From Tetracentron sinense (Eukaryota; Streptophyta; Magnoliopsida; Trochodendrales; Trochodendraceae): a stretch of DNA of 64,000 nucleotides. The notes under the pieces are model-generated. The model made no database searches. It had not been told where the DNA came from and saw nothing but the letters and a program-made list of their open reading frames with translations. The position numbers were made by a program, and so were the translations under genes. Below, piece after piece: positions 33,797-45,866 of the stretch (the first letter of the stretch is position 1; each line of letters begins with the position of its first letter). The DNA is taken from positions 21,583,250 through 21,647,249 of the forward strand of contig CM026570.1 of the NCBI GenBank assembly GCA_015143295.1. Direction: 5' to 3'.

Positions 33797-36700
33797 TCAT
33801 TCAATTAATTCTGGGTACTTCGCTTTGACTTCGGCTTCACGCTCCCATGTAGCTTCTTCCCGAGCATGGTGTTGCCATTGCACTAGAACTAAAGGAATAG
33901 TTTTGTTGCGAAGCACTTGATCTCTCCGATCCAATATGTGAATCGTCTTCTCAACCAACGTGAGATCTTCTCGAATTTCCAACGGTTCCAATTCTAGTAC
34001 ATGCGAAGGGTCCGCAATGTACTTCCGAAGCATAGACACATGGAAAACGTTGTGAACTGCGGTCATATGAGGTGGGAGAGCTACCCTGTAAGCAACCTCA
34101 CCAACTCGTGTGATAATCTCAAAAGGCCCTACATACCGAGGACTGAGCTTGCCTCGCTTTCCAAATCTCATGATCCCTTTACTAGGAGATACTTTCACAA
34201 AAACATGATCCCCTACTTGAAATTCCAAGTCCCTACGGCGCGTGTCCGCATAACTTTTATGGCGATCTTGAGCGGCTTTCAATCGATCCCGAATGATCTT
34301 AACTGTGTTTGCAGTTTGCTCAATCAACTCCGGACCAAGTACTTTCCTTTCTCCTACCTCATCCCAATAGAGAGGTGACCTACAACTTCGCCCATACAAG
34401 GCCTCAAATGGTGTCATTTGGATACTTGCCTGAAAGCTGTTATTATAGGCGAATTCAACCAAAGGCAAGTGCTCTTCCCAACTGCCTTTAAAATCCAGCA
34501 TACAAGCCCGAAGCATGTCTTCTATAACTTGGTTCTCCCTCTCAGTTTGTCCATCCGTCTATGGATGAAAAGCAGTGCTGAAATCAAGTCGGGAACCCAT
34601 AGCTTCCTGAAAACTCTTCCAGAATCTTGATGTGAATCTCGGATCCCGATCTGAGACAATACTAACTGGCACCCCATGTAGCCTAACAACTTCCTTGATA
34701 TATAGTGCGGCTAACTGACTAGAGTTGAAGGTAGTACGGTAGGGTAAGAAATGAGCGGACTTTGTCAAACGATCCACTACTACCCATATCGCATCTGAGC
34801 CCCTTGCCGTCTTTGGTAAGCCAACTATGAAATCCATGGATATGTTCTCCCATTTCCACTCGGGAATCGGAAGGGAATGCAATAGACCGGCAGGTCGCAT
34901 GTGTTCTGCTTTCCCCTGTTGGCACACTAAGCACCGTGCTACATATTCCGCAACCTCCCTCTTCATATTCCGCCACCAAAAGTGACTCTTGAGGTTCCGG
35001 TACATCTTTGTACCCCCTGGATGCACTGTGTACTTCGAACGGTGTGCTTCATCCAAAATCTCTCTTCGAAGATCTGCATTGGCTGGGACGCACAGCCTTC
35101 CCTTGAATGTGATAGCACCCCGACTAGTGAGAGAGAAGTCCTCACTACCCTTAGCAACTTCCTTGTCTCGATAAGCCAACAATTCAGCATCCATGGCTTG
35201 ATATTCTCGGATCAAATCTATAATGTACGGCCGAACCGTAACATTTGCCAAGGTAGGACCATGGACAGAGTTATTCACACTGATGTCCAGATTTGCCAAA
35301 TCTTCTAGTAGTTTCCATTCTTGAACTAACATGTGTGCTAACAACCCTTGAGGTCTTCTACTCAAAGCATCAGCCACTACATTTGCTTTACCCGGGTGGT
35401 ATTGAATGGTACAATCATAGTCCTTCAGAAATTCCATCCAACGCCGTTGCCTTAGATTCAGCTCCTTTTGGGAAAAGAGATACTTGAGACTCTTGTGATC
35501 GGTAAATACATAGAACTCCACCCCATAAAGGTAATGACGCCAAATCTTAAGTGCAAACACGACTGCCGCAAGCTCCAAGTCATGCGTGGGATAATTCTTC
35601 TCATGCTCCTTCAATTGCCTTGATGCATAGGCAATGACCTTCTTGTGTTGCATAAGCACACATCCAAGTCCAACGTGTGAGGCATCACTGTACACCTCAT
35701 ACCCAAGAGGTCCGGATGGCACTGTAAGGACAGGAGCTATAGTAAGCCTCTTCTTCAGTTCCGTGAAACTGATCTCACACTTGTCGGTCCAAACAAACTT
35801 CGCATTCTTCCTTGTCAGGTGAGTAAGCGGTGCTGCAAGGCTAGAGAAACCCTCTACGAATCTCCTGTAGTAGCCTGCCAGCCCAAGAAAGCTGCGTATC
35901 TCAGTAACACTCTTGGGCCTCGCCCAACTCATAACAGCTTCTATCTTCTTCGGATCAACGGAGATGCCTTCTACGGAAACAACGTGGCCTAGGAATGCTA
36001 CCCTTTCCAACCAAAACTCACACTTGCTAATTTTGGCGTATAGCTTGTGCTCTCTTAACATTTCCAATGCAAGGCGAAGGTCGCGCACGTGATCTTCCCG
36101 TGTCTGGGAATAGACCAAAATGTCATCAACAAATACAATCACGCACCGATCTAGGTATGGTCGGAACACCCGGTTCATCAAATCCATAAAGGCTGCCGGC
36201 GCGTTCGTGAGACCAAAAGGCATCACCAAGAACTCATAGTGCCCATATCGAGTCCTGAAAGCAGTTTTGGGAACATCTTCCACCTTAATCTTTAACTGGT
36301 GATAACCCGATCGAAGATCTATCTTCGAGAAAAATCTCGCTCCCTTCAACTGATCGAACAAGTCGTCAATCCTAGGCAAGGGATACCTATTCTTTATAGT
36401 GACTTTGTTCAATTGACGGTAATCGACGCACATTCGCATCGAGCCATCTTTCTTCTTAACAAACAACACCGGGGCACCCCACGGTGAGACACTTGGTCGA
36501 ATGAAACCAAGGCCTTGTAATTCCTCCAACTGAGTCTTTAACTCCTTGAGTTCAATCGGAGCCATTCTATATGGAGCCCTGAATATAGGAGTTGTGCCTG
36601 GTGCAAGCTCAATCACAAACTCAATCTCCCTGTCTGGAGGCAATCCTGGCAACTCCTCTGGAAATACATCCAGGAATTCACTCACAACTGGAATTGTCGA

Positions 36701-37122
36701 TGAGTCCTTTGCCTCGGGGTTAGCTAAGCTCAACGCCGCAAAACGAGCGATATCTCTACCTTTCAACCCCCGAAAGTGAAATGGTTTTCCTTCTACCGGC
36801 TTGAAGAGTACCATCTTCTCAAAGCAAGCTACATGCCCATGATGTGTTGCTAACCAATCCATTCCCAATATAACATCAAAGTCTTGGAATCCAAGGACGA
36901 TGAGATCAACCGCCAACTCTTGGCTTCCAACTTGGACCACACTATTTCTATACACTTTATCTGCCAATACTGTTTTGCCGAGGGGAGTCGAAATGGCTAA
37001 CTCCGGTTCTAGCTGACTTGGCTCTACAGAAAAGCCTTCTGAAAAACTCGGCGAGACAAATGAATGAGTAGACCCGGTATCAATCAACACTCGAGCCAAA
37101 TACTCATTGACTAGTAGGGTTC
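33797..37122 (-). pseudogene. pol: T2 pol, near-intact, one in-frame TAG in integrase
   Basis: The coding frame opens at the acceptor-like AG at 37123 ([19 protein letters not shown]) and stays open through protease, RT ([28 protein letters not shown]), RNase H ([30 protein letters not shown]) and the integrase HHCC and first two catalytic Asp regions to a TAG at 34559-34561. The same frame continues to 33797 with the third catalytic residue, a GPF motif and a chromodomain-like tail ([25 protein letters not shown]). The stop lies between the second Asp and the catalytic Glu, so protein made up to it would lack a complete integrase. No frameshift seen. Confidence 0.93.
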
Positions 37123-37270
37123 CTGAAATTTTAACTAGCGGAGTTAATCCATGCATCAACAGTGTATACATGTAGGTATATATACATATATAACATGCCA
37201 AGTATGTACACAATCAATGAATACTTAACAGTTTAATTTATGGATAATTAAATAAGCTACAACTGCGTAC
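37123..37270 (-). other. Intron-like segment between gag and pol in T2
   Basis: 148 bp on the minus strand: donor CAAG/GTACGC and acceptor TTTCAG/GA, AT-rich, phase 1. Joining gives VVQ/GTLLVNE in frame. Retention ends Gag at a TAG three codons into the segment. Confidence 0.8.
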
Positions 37271-38519
37271 CTTGCACTACATCGTCAGATGCAAGTGCAT
37301 CACCCTCTGTCAAGGCAAAAACTCGACCCTGGTTTGCCTGGCGAGACTGAGGTGTAGACCGGGTAGTCTGAGATGACGCCTGATATGATCCTGCTAGGCG
37401 TGTTGGTGGACTAATCCCCTGAGACTGGCCTGGTAAATGCCGGCTAGGGCAATCCCTGATCATGTGGCCCTGACGACCGCAATGATAACATCCACCAGAT
37501 GCTCTTCGGCAATCTCCTACCGGATGCCTTTTGCCGCATGAAGTGCAGACCTCATATGTGTAGGCCGGAGGGGCCGAAGGTGGTGTATACCTCGCTGCCT
37601 GAGGTGTAACTGGCCGAGGGGCCGGAAGAGCCTGAGGTCGAGGTGCCTGTGGCACGTACTGCCGTGGGGCTGGAGGCGCATAAGTCGGCCTCATCTGTGG
37701 TGCTGGCCATGTATACTGATAAGGACCAGTCCGGGCCCGCCTCTCTAAAGGTACCGAACCACTAGATTGGCCTCTCGCCAATTCTCTCTTCTTGGACACT
37801 GTCTCTGAATTGGCCTCGACCAATAAGGCCTTGTCTACTACCTCAGGGTAGGTAGCATGTCTGAAAACTGAGACCTTCTCCATGATAACATCCTTGAGCC
37901 CTTGCTCAAATCTTCTCGCCTTCATTGCCTCAGTAGCAACCATATGAGGCGCAAATCTCGACAACTCCGAGAACTTGGCCTCGTATTGTGCCACCGACAT
38001 CAAACCTTGTTCAAGGTTGATGAATTCCCTCTCTTTCTTTTCCCGTGCACCGATAGGAAAATACTTCTTGTAAAAAGTATCTTTGAACTCTTCCCAAGTC
38101 CAAGGTAGACCCTGCATGGTCAAATCCCGTGTCCTCAATGCGGACAACCACCAATGGTGGGCTTCGCCCTCTAGCATAAAAACTGCCCATGCCACTTTCT
38201 CTTCCTCTGTAGGAGTGAGCACCGCAAATATCTTCTCAACCTGGAGGATCCAAGCCTCCGCAGTAAGAGGGTCCACACTCCCGTGGAAGGATGGAGGCCT
38301 CAATCTCCGGAATGCCTCAACTCCAGCTGTACGATGTACTGGAGCTGCGGGCGGTGGAGTAGGTGCCGCCGACGATGGTATAGCTTGCCGAGCCGCCAGT
38401 ATGGCGAGTGTCTCAGCAATAGAGCCTAAGACCTGGGAGAGGTCCGGCTGCTCATCCTCATCTCTAGAAGAAGATGAAGCTCTGGTGTGTGGTCCACGGC
38501 CCCGTGTGCCCCGCCTCAT
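37271..38519 (-). CDS. gag: T2 gag
   Basis: ATG at 38519 (MRRGTRGRGPHTR). The frame is open for 416 codons to the donor-like site, or 420 residues to the stop at 37257 if unspliced. N-terminal basic stretch, capsid-like domain (AEAWILQVEKIF, AHHWWLSAL, FKDTFYKKYFP, LSRFAPHMVATEAMKARRFE), a proline-rich linker, then two zinc-knuckle motifs: CTSCGKRHPVGDC and CYHCGRQGHMIRDC. It would assemble the particle and package the RNA. No lesion seen. Confidence 0.93.
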
Positions 38520-38863
38520 GACTAAAGTCCTGAGAACAATAGCACCACATGAGTCTCACTTGAAACCACAGTTTATTTCAATGTCGTTTCACAATAATTC
38601 ACTTTGTATTAGTTGTATAATACTAATATACATCACATCAAGTCATCAGAGTATTCATCACATTATACTTATACTTTAGCGTTCTAGCGTACCTAGGACC
38701 GTACTTGGTTAAAGCAACCATTTTAGACTAAGACTAAAGTTTAGTCTTAAACTTGGAACCAGACTCATTCCCGACTCACTTCCTTCCTAACTTGTTTCCT
38801 AACATATGCCCTTGTCAAGCCGTGGTATAAGATTCTAAGTGACCCTAGAGACCTAAAGCCTAA

Positions 38864-38875
38864 GCTCTGATACCA
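38864..38875 (-). promoter_or_regulatory. T2 primer-binding site
   Basis: The minus strand reads TGGTATCAGAGC, four bases from the 5' LTR. Positions 38520-38863 are the leader, with no further feature seen. Confidence 0.9.
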
Positions 38876-38879
38876 CTTC

Positions 38880-41221
38880 TGTCGCGACCCAAAACCCACC
38901 CTAGGAGTTAGAGTGAACTTTGGACGACAATCATGACTTGCTTGACAACCAACCTGCAAACCCACAGAGCATATACCATAGAGGACAATATAGCGGAAAC
39001 ATAACTATAAAACGCAGCGGAAGTCTAACCAAACCTCTATGAATATACATACGCAAATCCAAGTTTATACAAAAAGTAACCAAAAGAAAGTGCGGACAGA
39101 CCCGCCAAAATACATGAATGTATATCTCTCATCTCACCCACAGCTATTCACTCAGAATCTACAACCACCTAATGGTAACCCTCTACGGGAGGTTCCTCCA
39201 AAGGCTCCTCGACGTACTCCTCCTCCACCCAAGGGCTCGGAGCACAAATATCAAATGGAGCAGCTGCTCCGCCATCACCTGCCGACATAAGAAGTACGGC
39301 TGAGCATGGAATACTCAGCGGGTACTAAGCACTAACCAACAGTCATAGCGTACAGATAGCATACATAAAGCATGAACAATTCTTATAAGTTAGAAGGAAA
39401 CAATTTATATCATACAAGGAAGTAAAAGCAATTTATAATCATGCTTGTATTCCGTAGAAAGCCGTTAAAACCCTTGAAAACCTTGTGCACTTGACTTGAT
39501 TGGAAATACCATTTCCGTGCTTGAAACTTGTCATGTTGTCTTATCTTATCATATCATGCGTGTCATGCCATGTCATGCTTGCTTGGAAAGTAAACTACTT
39601 GTGAGGGAAGGGAGACCCTTCTTCCTAAATGCCCATGCTTGTCATGTCATTTATCATGCTTGCTTGTTCGGAAAAGTAATCTACTTGTGAGGGAAGGGAG
39701 ACCCTTCTTCCTAAAATGCTCATGCTTGTCATGCCGTGTCATGCTTGGAAGAGTAAACTACTTGTGAGGGAAGGGAGACCCTTCTTTCTAAATGCTCATG
39801 TCATGTCCTTTCACTTGTGAGATGTCCTTGTGAGATGTACTTGCGAGGGAAGGGAAACCCTTCTTATGATATGTATGTACTTGCGAGGGAAGGGAGACCC
39901 TTTTTATGATAATGCATGATTGACTTGTCCTTGCCAAAAGTGAGGTAAAACATATCGTAGGATATGCCCCACCTCTAAATCCCATTCTTAAAAAACGTCG
40001 GTAATCCATGTCATGCATGCGTGCTCGTGAGATCGTGTGCATACTTGCATTTGGAATTAAATATGACAATTTGGTTAATTTACAAAGCATAGCATATCAC
40101 GATTTGAACAAGTAATAAATCGCACATTTTGAGAAATGTAAGAAACACACTATCATATGCCCTAACAATTTCATGAATAATTAAACATGTATTCCCTTAA
40201 TTTATCACTCATTTTATTCACCTTGGCATCACATCAAACATAGTGTGTTCATTATTTATTAACCCTACAACATGCTTTTCTAGGTGGGTTTTATTCACAT
40301 CACATATGTATGTTTATTATGGGTACAATGCCCTCCCCGTTCATCCATCACATCAATACACACGGCATCCAATCGCCCACATTCATCTCCATTCATCATT
40401 CACCATTCACCATTTACAACCCATCTCATAATACATGGATGTATAAAGGAACACAAAGAAAATAAAGGAAAGAAGAACTATAACTAGGAGGGTAGCAAGA
40501 AGTACCGACCTTGAACAATGAGGAATAAAACTCCTCCAAAAACGTGCGTGTAGATGCTGCCCTAGCTTGGGGAAAGTGCTCCTCACGAGCTTGAACCTTG
40601 ATCTTGAAGAAAAATGAGCTTGAGGATGATCGTGGGTCTTAACCCCTTTGATTTCTCCCAAATGAAAACCTAGGTTTTGGAAACCCTTCTCCTTTCTCTC
40701 TATCTCTCAAAAGACTCTAAGGGTTGTGTATGAACCCTCAAATGATCGGGCAAAGCCTTTAAGGTATGAGTGAAACGCCCAAAAGACGAAAACACCCTTA
40801 CTAAATTTTCTGCAAAAACGCGAGTACCGAGCGATCGGTGTTAATGACCGATCGATCGGTTGCCTACCGATCGATCGGTTTCATAACCGAGCGATCGGTT
40901 AAAATTTCACTCTCTAGAAAATTTCCCCATACAAAAATCTTGACCAGTCGATAGCCTCCGAGCGATCGGTTTTGGACCGATCGATCGCTCCATGGATCGA
41001 GCGATCGGTTGCCTGCAGGTCCAGACTGTTTTGGCCATATCTTTTGACTTGCTCGTCGGATTTTGACGATTCAACTTGCGTTGGGTTCGTACTTCGAAAA
41101 GGAACATTTCTAACGTTTCATAATTTCCAATTTCTTCCTTATTTATTAATTATACCTCTTTAAAGGCAAAATGGCAACGAAAGTGTCATGCATTAAATGT
41201 GAAAAGGTCCGGGGCTCTACA
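38880..41221 (-). repeat. T2 5' LTR
   Basis: Same length as the 3' LTR, with about nine single-base differences. It contains the same sub-features: small ORF 39169-39288, hairpin array about 39596-39916, palindrome array about 40825-41010. Confidence 0.95.
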
Positions 41222-44200
41222 GGTTGAACCCCTATAGGTATACATATCTTCCCCGAGCTTGGTAGGCCTTCACAGACCCTCTGGGGGTCCCTCAAATCAT
41301 GAGTGAACCCCTGGACATCCATGTGCACAACCCTATAGGGCACAATTCTGGTTTTGAAAAAAAACCAGGAATGGCAGTAATCTCAGTACCGCCATTCTTG
41401 GCAGTCTCTGTTTTGGTTTGTTTTGGCCTACTTAGGTTGGCCCTGTTCCATGCCCAGGGCCCAAAATGAACCTCTCTCACTCTCCTGGACCTAACTTGGT
41501 CCTTCTAGGTTCTGGGGTTAAGTCTAACTATGGTTGAACCCAAGAAAATCATCACTGTGCTTATTGGCGGTAGACCTTCTACCGCCAATAAATATTTGGC
41601 CTAGTTTCAGATTGGCAGTAGAACATCTACCGCCAATATGTAGTTTCTATTATAGTTCCTTTGGAGCTTTGTGGGGCCTACTCCAGGCACCCCCTGGGAT
41701 CCACACCAGGCAGAAACTTTTCCCTGGAGTCCCCTCTCGGTCCCCATGATCATGATTCACCCTGGGTTACACCCTAACCCTAGTTAACAGTGTGCAAAAC
41801 TATGGTTAAAACACTGTTCTAAATGTCGGTAATCCAATTACCGACATTAACTTTGTTTTAATTCTAGGCTTTTGCAAGGGCTCAAGCCTAGTAGAAGGCC
41901 ACTTTAGGCCCTGCCTAGCCCCTTGGGCCCACCTTGGACTTAACCATATCCTTAACTGTGGTTAAATGTACCTCCGGTTAACATTTAACTGCGGTTAAGC
42001 ACCCCTTAACCTTACAAATCTTGGAAAATTAATCTAAAAATCCTAAAAAATAAGTGGACCATAAAACTGACTTTGGCCCATCCCTAACCCTGGTTAGCAA
42101 CCCTATCCACAATTAAATCCTCCTTAACTCCGGTTAGCAACCATAGTCACAGTTATGTTCGGTTTACGGCCTACCAGGCCTAAAAACCAAGTCTACCGGA
42201 CTTATCCTTGGCCTATCGGGCCTTGCCTTAGCCTATCGGGCTAAAACTCACATCCCCTTTACTTTGGTTAGCAACCCTAACCGCAGTTAGTTCAGCCTAA
42301 ATGTAACGCCCCAAAATACCACCTAGGAGTTAGGCTATATTTGGGCTCGTTACCTACCATACAATCATCCTGCGGAAGCATATAGGGCAAGCTAAATAGT
42401 GAACTGAAAATTTCTTTAATAAGTTAACTGTATTCCAAGTACAACTATTTGCAATAAATGAATAGAAACCGAAACATGTACAAGCAATCCTTCACCTGGG
42501 TTACAAACTCAAGTGATACAATATCCCCAGACATAAAACCCAAAATACATGTCTCTCTCACTCTCTTCCCAACCATGGGGTCACGTGTCAAACCCCCAAC
42601 ATCTGGATGACCACCCGAGCAATCTCCTGTTCCCCATGAGTCGCCTCGTTTCAAGGAACCGGAGTACATGTATCGTATAGCATACCTGCCGACATAACAT
42701 GTACGGCTGAGCATGGAATACTCAGCGAGCAAAATCTACTAGCTAACAATGCTATCATAATCACAATATTTAATACAGTGCGTAAAAGAATACAAATCAC
42801 CAAATCCATGCTTAAAACCCATCATGAAAAACCTTTCATAAAACTTGTTCTTTTCATGGAAAACAAACCCTCTCATGTATGCTTATGAGTTCTTATGAAT
42901 GCTTGTGAGCCTCATGTTTTCTTATGAATTTTTGTGAGCTTAGAGTTCTTGTGAGCTTGTGAGTACTTGTGAGCTTCTTGTGAGCTTATGAGTACTTGTG
43001 AGCTTCTTGTGAGCTTATGATCCTTGTGAGCTTGTTCTCCTTGGAGACATATGCAAGATCTTAGACTTGTGAGTTTCTTATGAGTTCTTGAAAAGCCTTG
43101 CGAGACTTATGATCCGTGGAGTTTATGCGAGATCTTAGACTTGATCCTTGTGAGCATGAAGTAACCGATCTTAGAATGTCAACCCAAAGTTTGGCTTAGT
43201 CAACTCTTATGCATCTATGCTTCTGGCTTATGAATGCCTTTGAAAACCCTTCTTATGATTTCTTGAAATTCATGCTTATGAGAAAACCACGGTCGTGCAA
43301 TACTTATCGTGCGTGGAGTGCTTGTGAGCAGTATAACATCTATGTGGAAAGCTTTAACTAATTAAACACGTTCATACAAGGCATAATGATCATTATAGTA
43401 TACTTGAATACCTTAATTAACTCATATGGTTCATACAAGGTATATTAGCATCATAGCATACTTAGACAATTCTAGAATGTAGAACATTTCATTCATTGCA
43501 TCACATCATAACAATCATGGCTTCTAAGCCTACTTCATCATATCACACTTAAAATCATGGTTTATTGGAGGATAATAATACTTACACACTAGCATAACAA
43601 CATTCATCCCTTTCATTGGAAAACCCCAAAATCATAAACCCTTATTTACTTGTTTGATCATGTTCTAGTTCACCCAAAATTCCCACACTTAATATTTGTA
43701 TCATAGTATACTTGAAACCATGTTTCATTTAGAGATACTATCATTTACTCACAAGTATAGCCATGTTCATTCTTGTTATTGAAAAACCCCCAATTTATAA
43801 ACTACTATTTGTCTATTTGATCATAATGTAGAAAAAACCCCCAATTTATAAACCCCTTTTTATCATCTTTTCATATTTTGCACAATACCAAAGTTAGATA
43901 GGTAGAATCACTAACATTCCATTCAAACATACTTTCATTCACATTTAGATCTTGGCATCCTAGTAAAGCTAAATCACCCATTGGGTCATCTTTTCCCATC
44001 CATGTATGATAACAAAACTAGATAGTAGTTTTACTAACCTCTTAGAATCAATTTCTAGGTTGAAGGAAACCCCTTGAGAAAAATCCTCACTTGATTGGAA
44101 TGATCCAAGCTTGATTTGGAGAAGATCAAACCCTTGTTGAAGCTTTTCTTGATTCCAAAACATACCCTATTTGGAATCCTCAAGATCCTCTCCTTCTCTT

Positions 44201-44325
44201 TCTAGGAACTCTCCTTGGTTTAGGGTAAACCAAAAACCCTCCTAAAGTCTTCTATTTATAGTGTAAGGGGTGAAAAACCCCAAAAAAATCGCATCTAAGA
44301 AAGTAAAATCGCGCATCTACGATCG

Positions 44326-44532
44326 TTCGTAGCGATTTACGATCGATCGTAGCCTTCTACGATCGATCGTAGCCTTCTACGATCGATCGTAGCTTTCTAC
44401 GATCAATCATAGTTTCACCCGAGAGTTTCCAGCATTTCTAGAGATTTACGATCGATCGTGGCAACTCTACGATCATTCGTAGCTCCGCTACGATCGTTCG
44501 TAGGGTCCCTACGAGCGATCGCAACTTTTGCA
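44326..44532. repeat. Palindrome array, CTACGATCGATCGTAG type
   Basis: Five units, a spacer with GAGAGTTTCCAGCATTT, then four units. The plan is the same as in the other Tekay LTRs, but both arms have changed from ACC/GGT to CTA/TAG. Confidence 0.88.
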
Positions 44533-44943
44533 GAAAGTTTTCAGCATTTTTGCGTTTTCGTATTTTGGCCATAACTTTTGACTCGCTCATCCGTTTTTGA
44601 CGATTCAACTTGCGTTGGATTCATCTTTCAAAGGAGAACAACTTTAGTGTTTTACACAATTTCTAATTCTCTATATTTCTTAGACCATTTTTCCCCTAAA
44701 GCTGACTGATCCGAAACTGGGTTTCGTCAGTCCAGATTTTAAACCGACCCGACTTCAGAAATCGGTCTTTTGACCTAACACCAACTCAAAACCAAGACAA
44801 GTGATCAACATGAACCCCGAAGAGGGTTCAATTACCTTTCCAAAAATACAAGAATCTCTTGATTCCGATGAGCCTTGTGAACAGTAGGGCTATTTAAAGT
44901 CAAGGGTATGCTAAGGCATTCCCATTCTTGACACTTAGAACAT

Positions 44944-45866
44944 AAGGAGTGTTTCACACTCCTTTCCTTCGGTTCCAAAACCATACTAACACCTCATGAC
45001 TCATTACTCCATAGGTTTTTAACACACCTAGGTGATCATGGGGCACATCCCAACATGCATGAGAGGCCCCGGTCTCTTTATGCCTCGCGTAACAACACTA
45101 TTCACTCGCAACTCATTAACACTTAGGGTACCTTATACCCATGTTTTTACCCACTTAGAGTATGTCATACTCTTATTTATTCATCCAAACACCCAACAAT
45201 AAACACTTAAACTAATTTGACTACTCTTATCATGCCCCTTAATCAAGTCACAAAAATGGCCCTCAGCCTTTACAAGACTTGTGCCCATGGTGCTATTCAC
45301 AACATTGTGAAATGGTTTCCCGGTGGTTCTACGTTCACACTTATGGTATTTTATACCCTAAATACTTGAGTATTATTATACTCTTGTTTTGAGGCTCAAC
45401 ATACACATATAAAGTCTTCACTTCACTTCCCCCAATATCAAGAACACATGGTAGGTCTTAAGCCTTTTAATGCATTGTACACTAACCCTATTCACCTTCA
45501 ACCCTTTAACCCCTTAGGGTATTTTACATACCCTACTTCTATTCTCATAACTCACGACCATAGGTTCTAAAACCAAACCGAGGTAACCTATTGGGCACAA
45601 CCCATATGCATGGGAGGCCCCGGCCGCCACAAATCCCTTGAATCAACATTATTCATACCACTATACATTTAATGCTTTGAGTATGGTTTTATACTCTTTG
45701 CATGTTTTCTCAAAACACCTTACACTTCTTGATTCTAACATGAAACTCACATCGCACTTAGGCTATGAGGGAAACCCTCACTCTCATTAACCAAACCCAA
45801 CTTATAATAAGGGCCTTTGGCCCTTACAATACTAGTGTCCTCGACACTATTCACTTGAACAGTGAA
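44944..45866. repeat. Cluster of perfect short hairpins in the long solo LTR
   Basis: Stems of 5-8 bp with 3-6 nt loops: AAGGAGTG/CACTCCTT (44944), GGGTA/TACCC (45126), AGAGTAT/ATACTCT (45157), GGTAT/ATACC (45345), GAGTAT/ATACTC (45368), TAGGGTAT/ATACCCTA (45515), GAGTAT/ATACTC (45679), TGAGGG/CCCTCA (45766), TAAGGGCC/GGCCCTTA (45808), AGTGTC/GACACT (45834), TTCACT/AGTGAA (45850). Confidence 0.85.

Larger units (their letters stand above)
31354..41221 (-). mobile_element. T2: Tekay-like Ty3/gypsy element, complete structure, one pol stop
   Basis: Both LTRs are 2342 bp and nearly identical (about nine differences by eye), with a 5-bp TSD GGTTG at 31349-31353 and 41222-41226. On the minus strand: 5' LTR, PBS, gag, intron-like segment, pol, PPT, 3' LTR. 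It is a second subfamily, distinct from T1/T3 in LTR ends (TGTCGCGACCC on the plus strand) and gag. Low LTR divergence indicates a recent insertion. A single in-frame stop lies in the integrase. Confidence 0.96.

Noticed and set aside
42445..42732. 95 aa minus-strand frame in the long solo LTR
   Set aside because: Its frame differs from the MSAG frame, which stops after 14 residues here. No support for coding.
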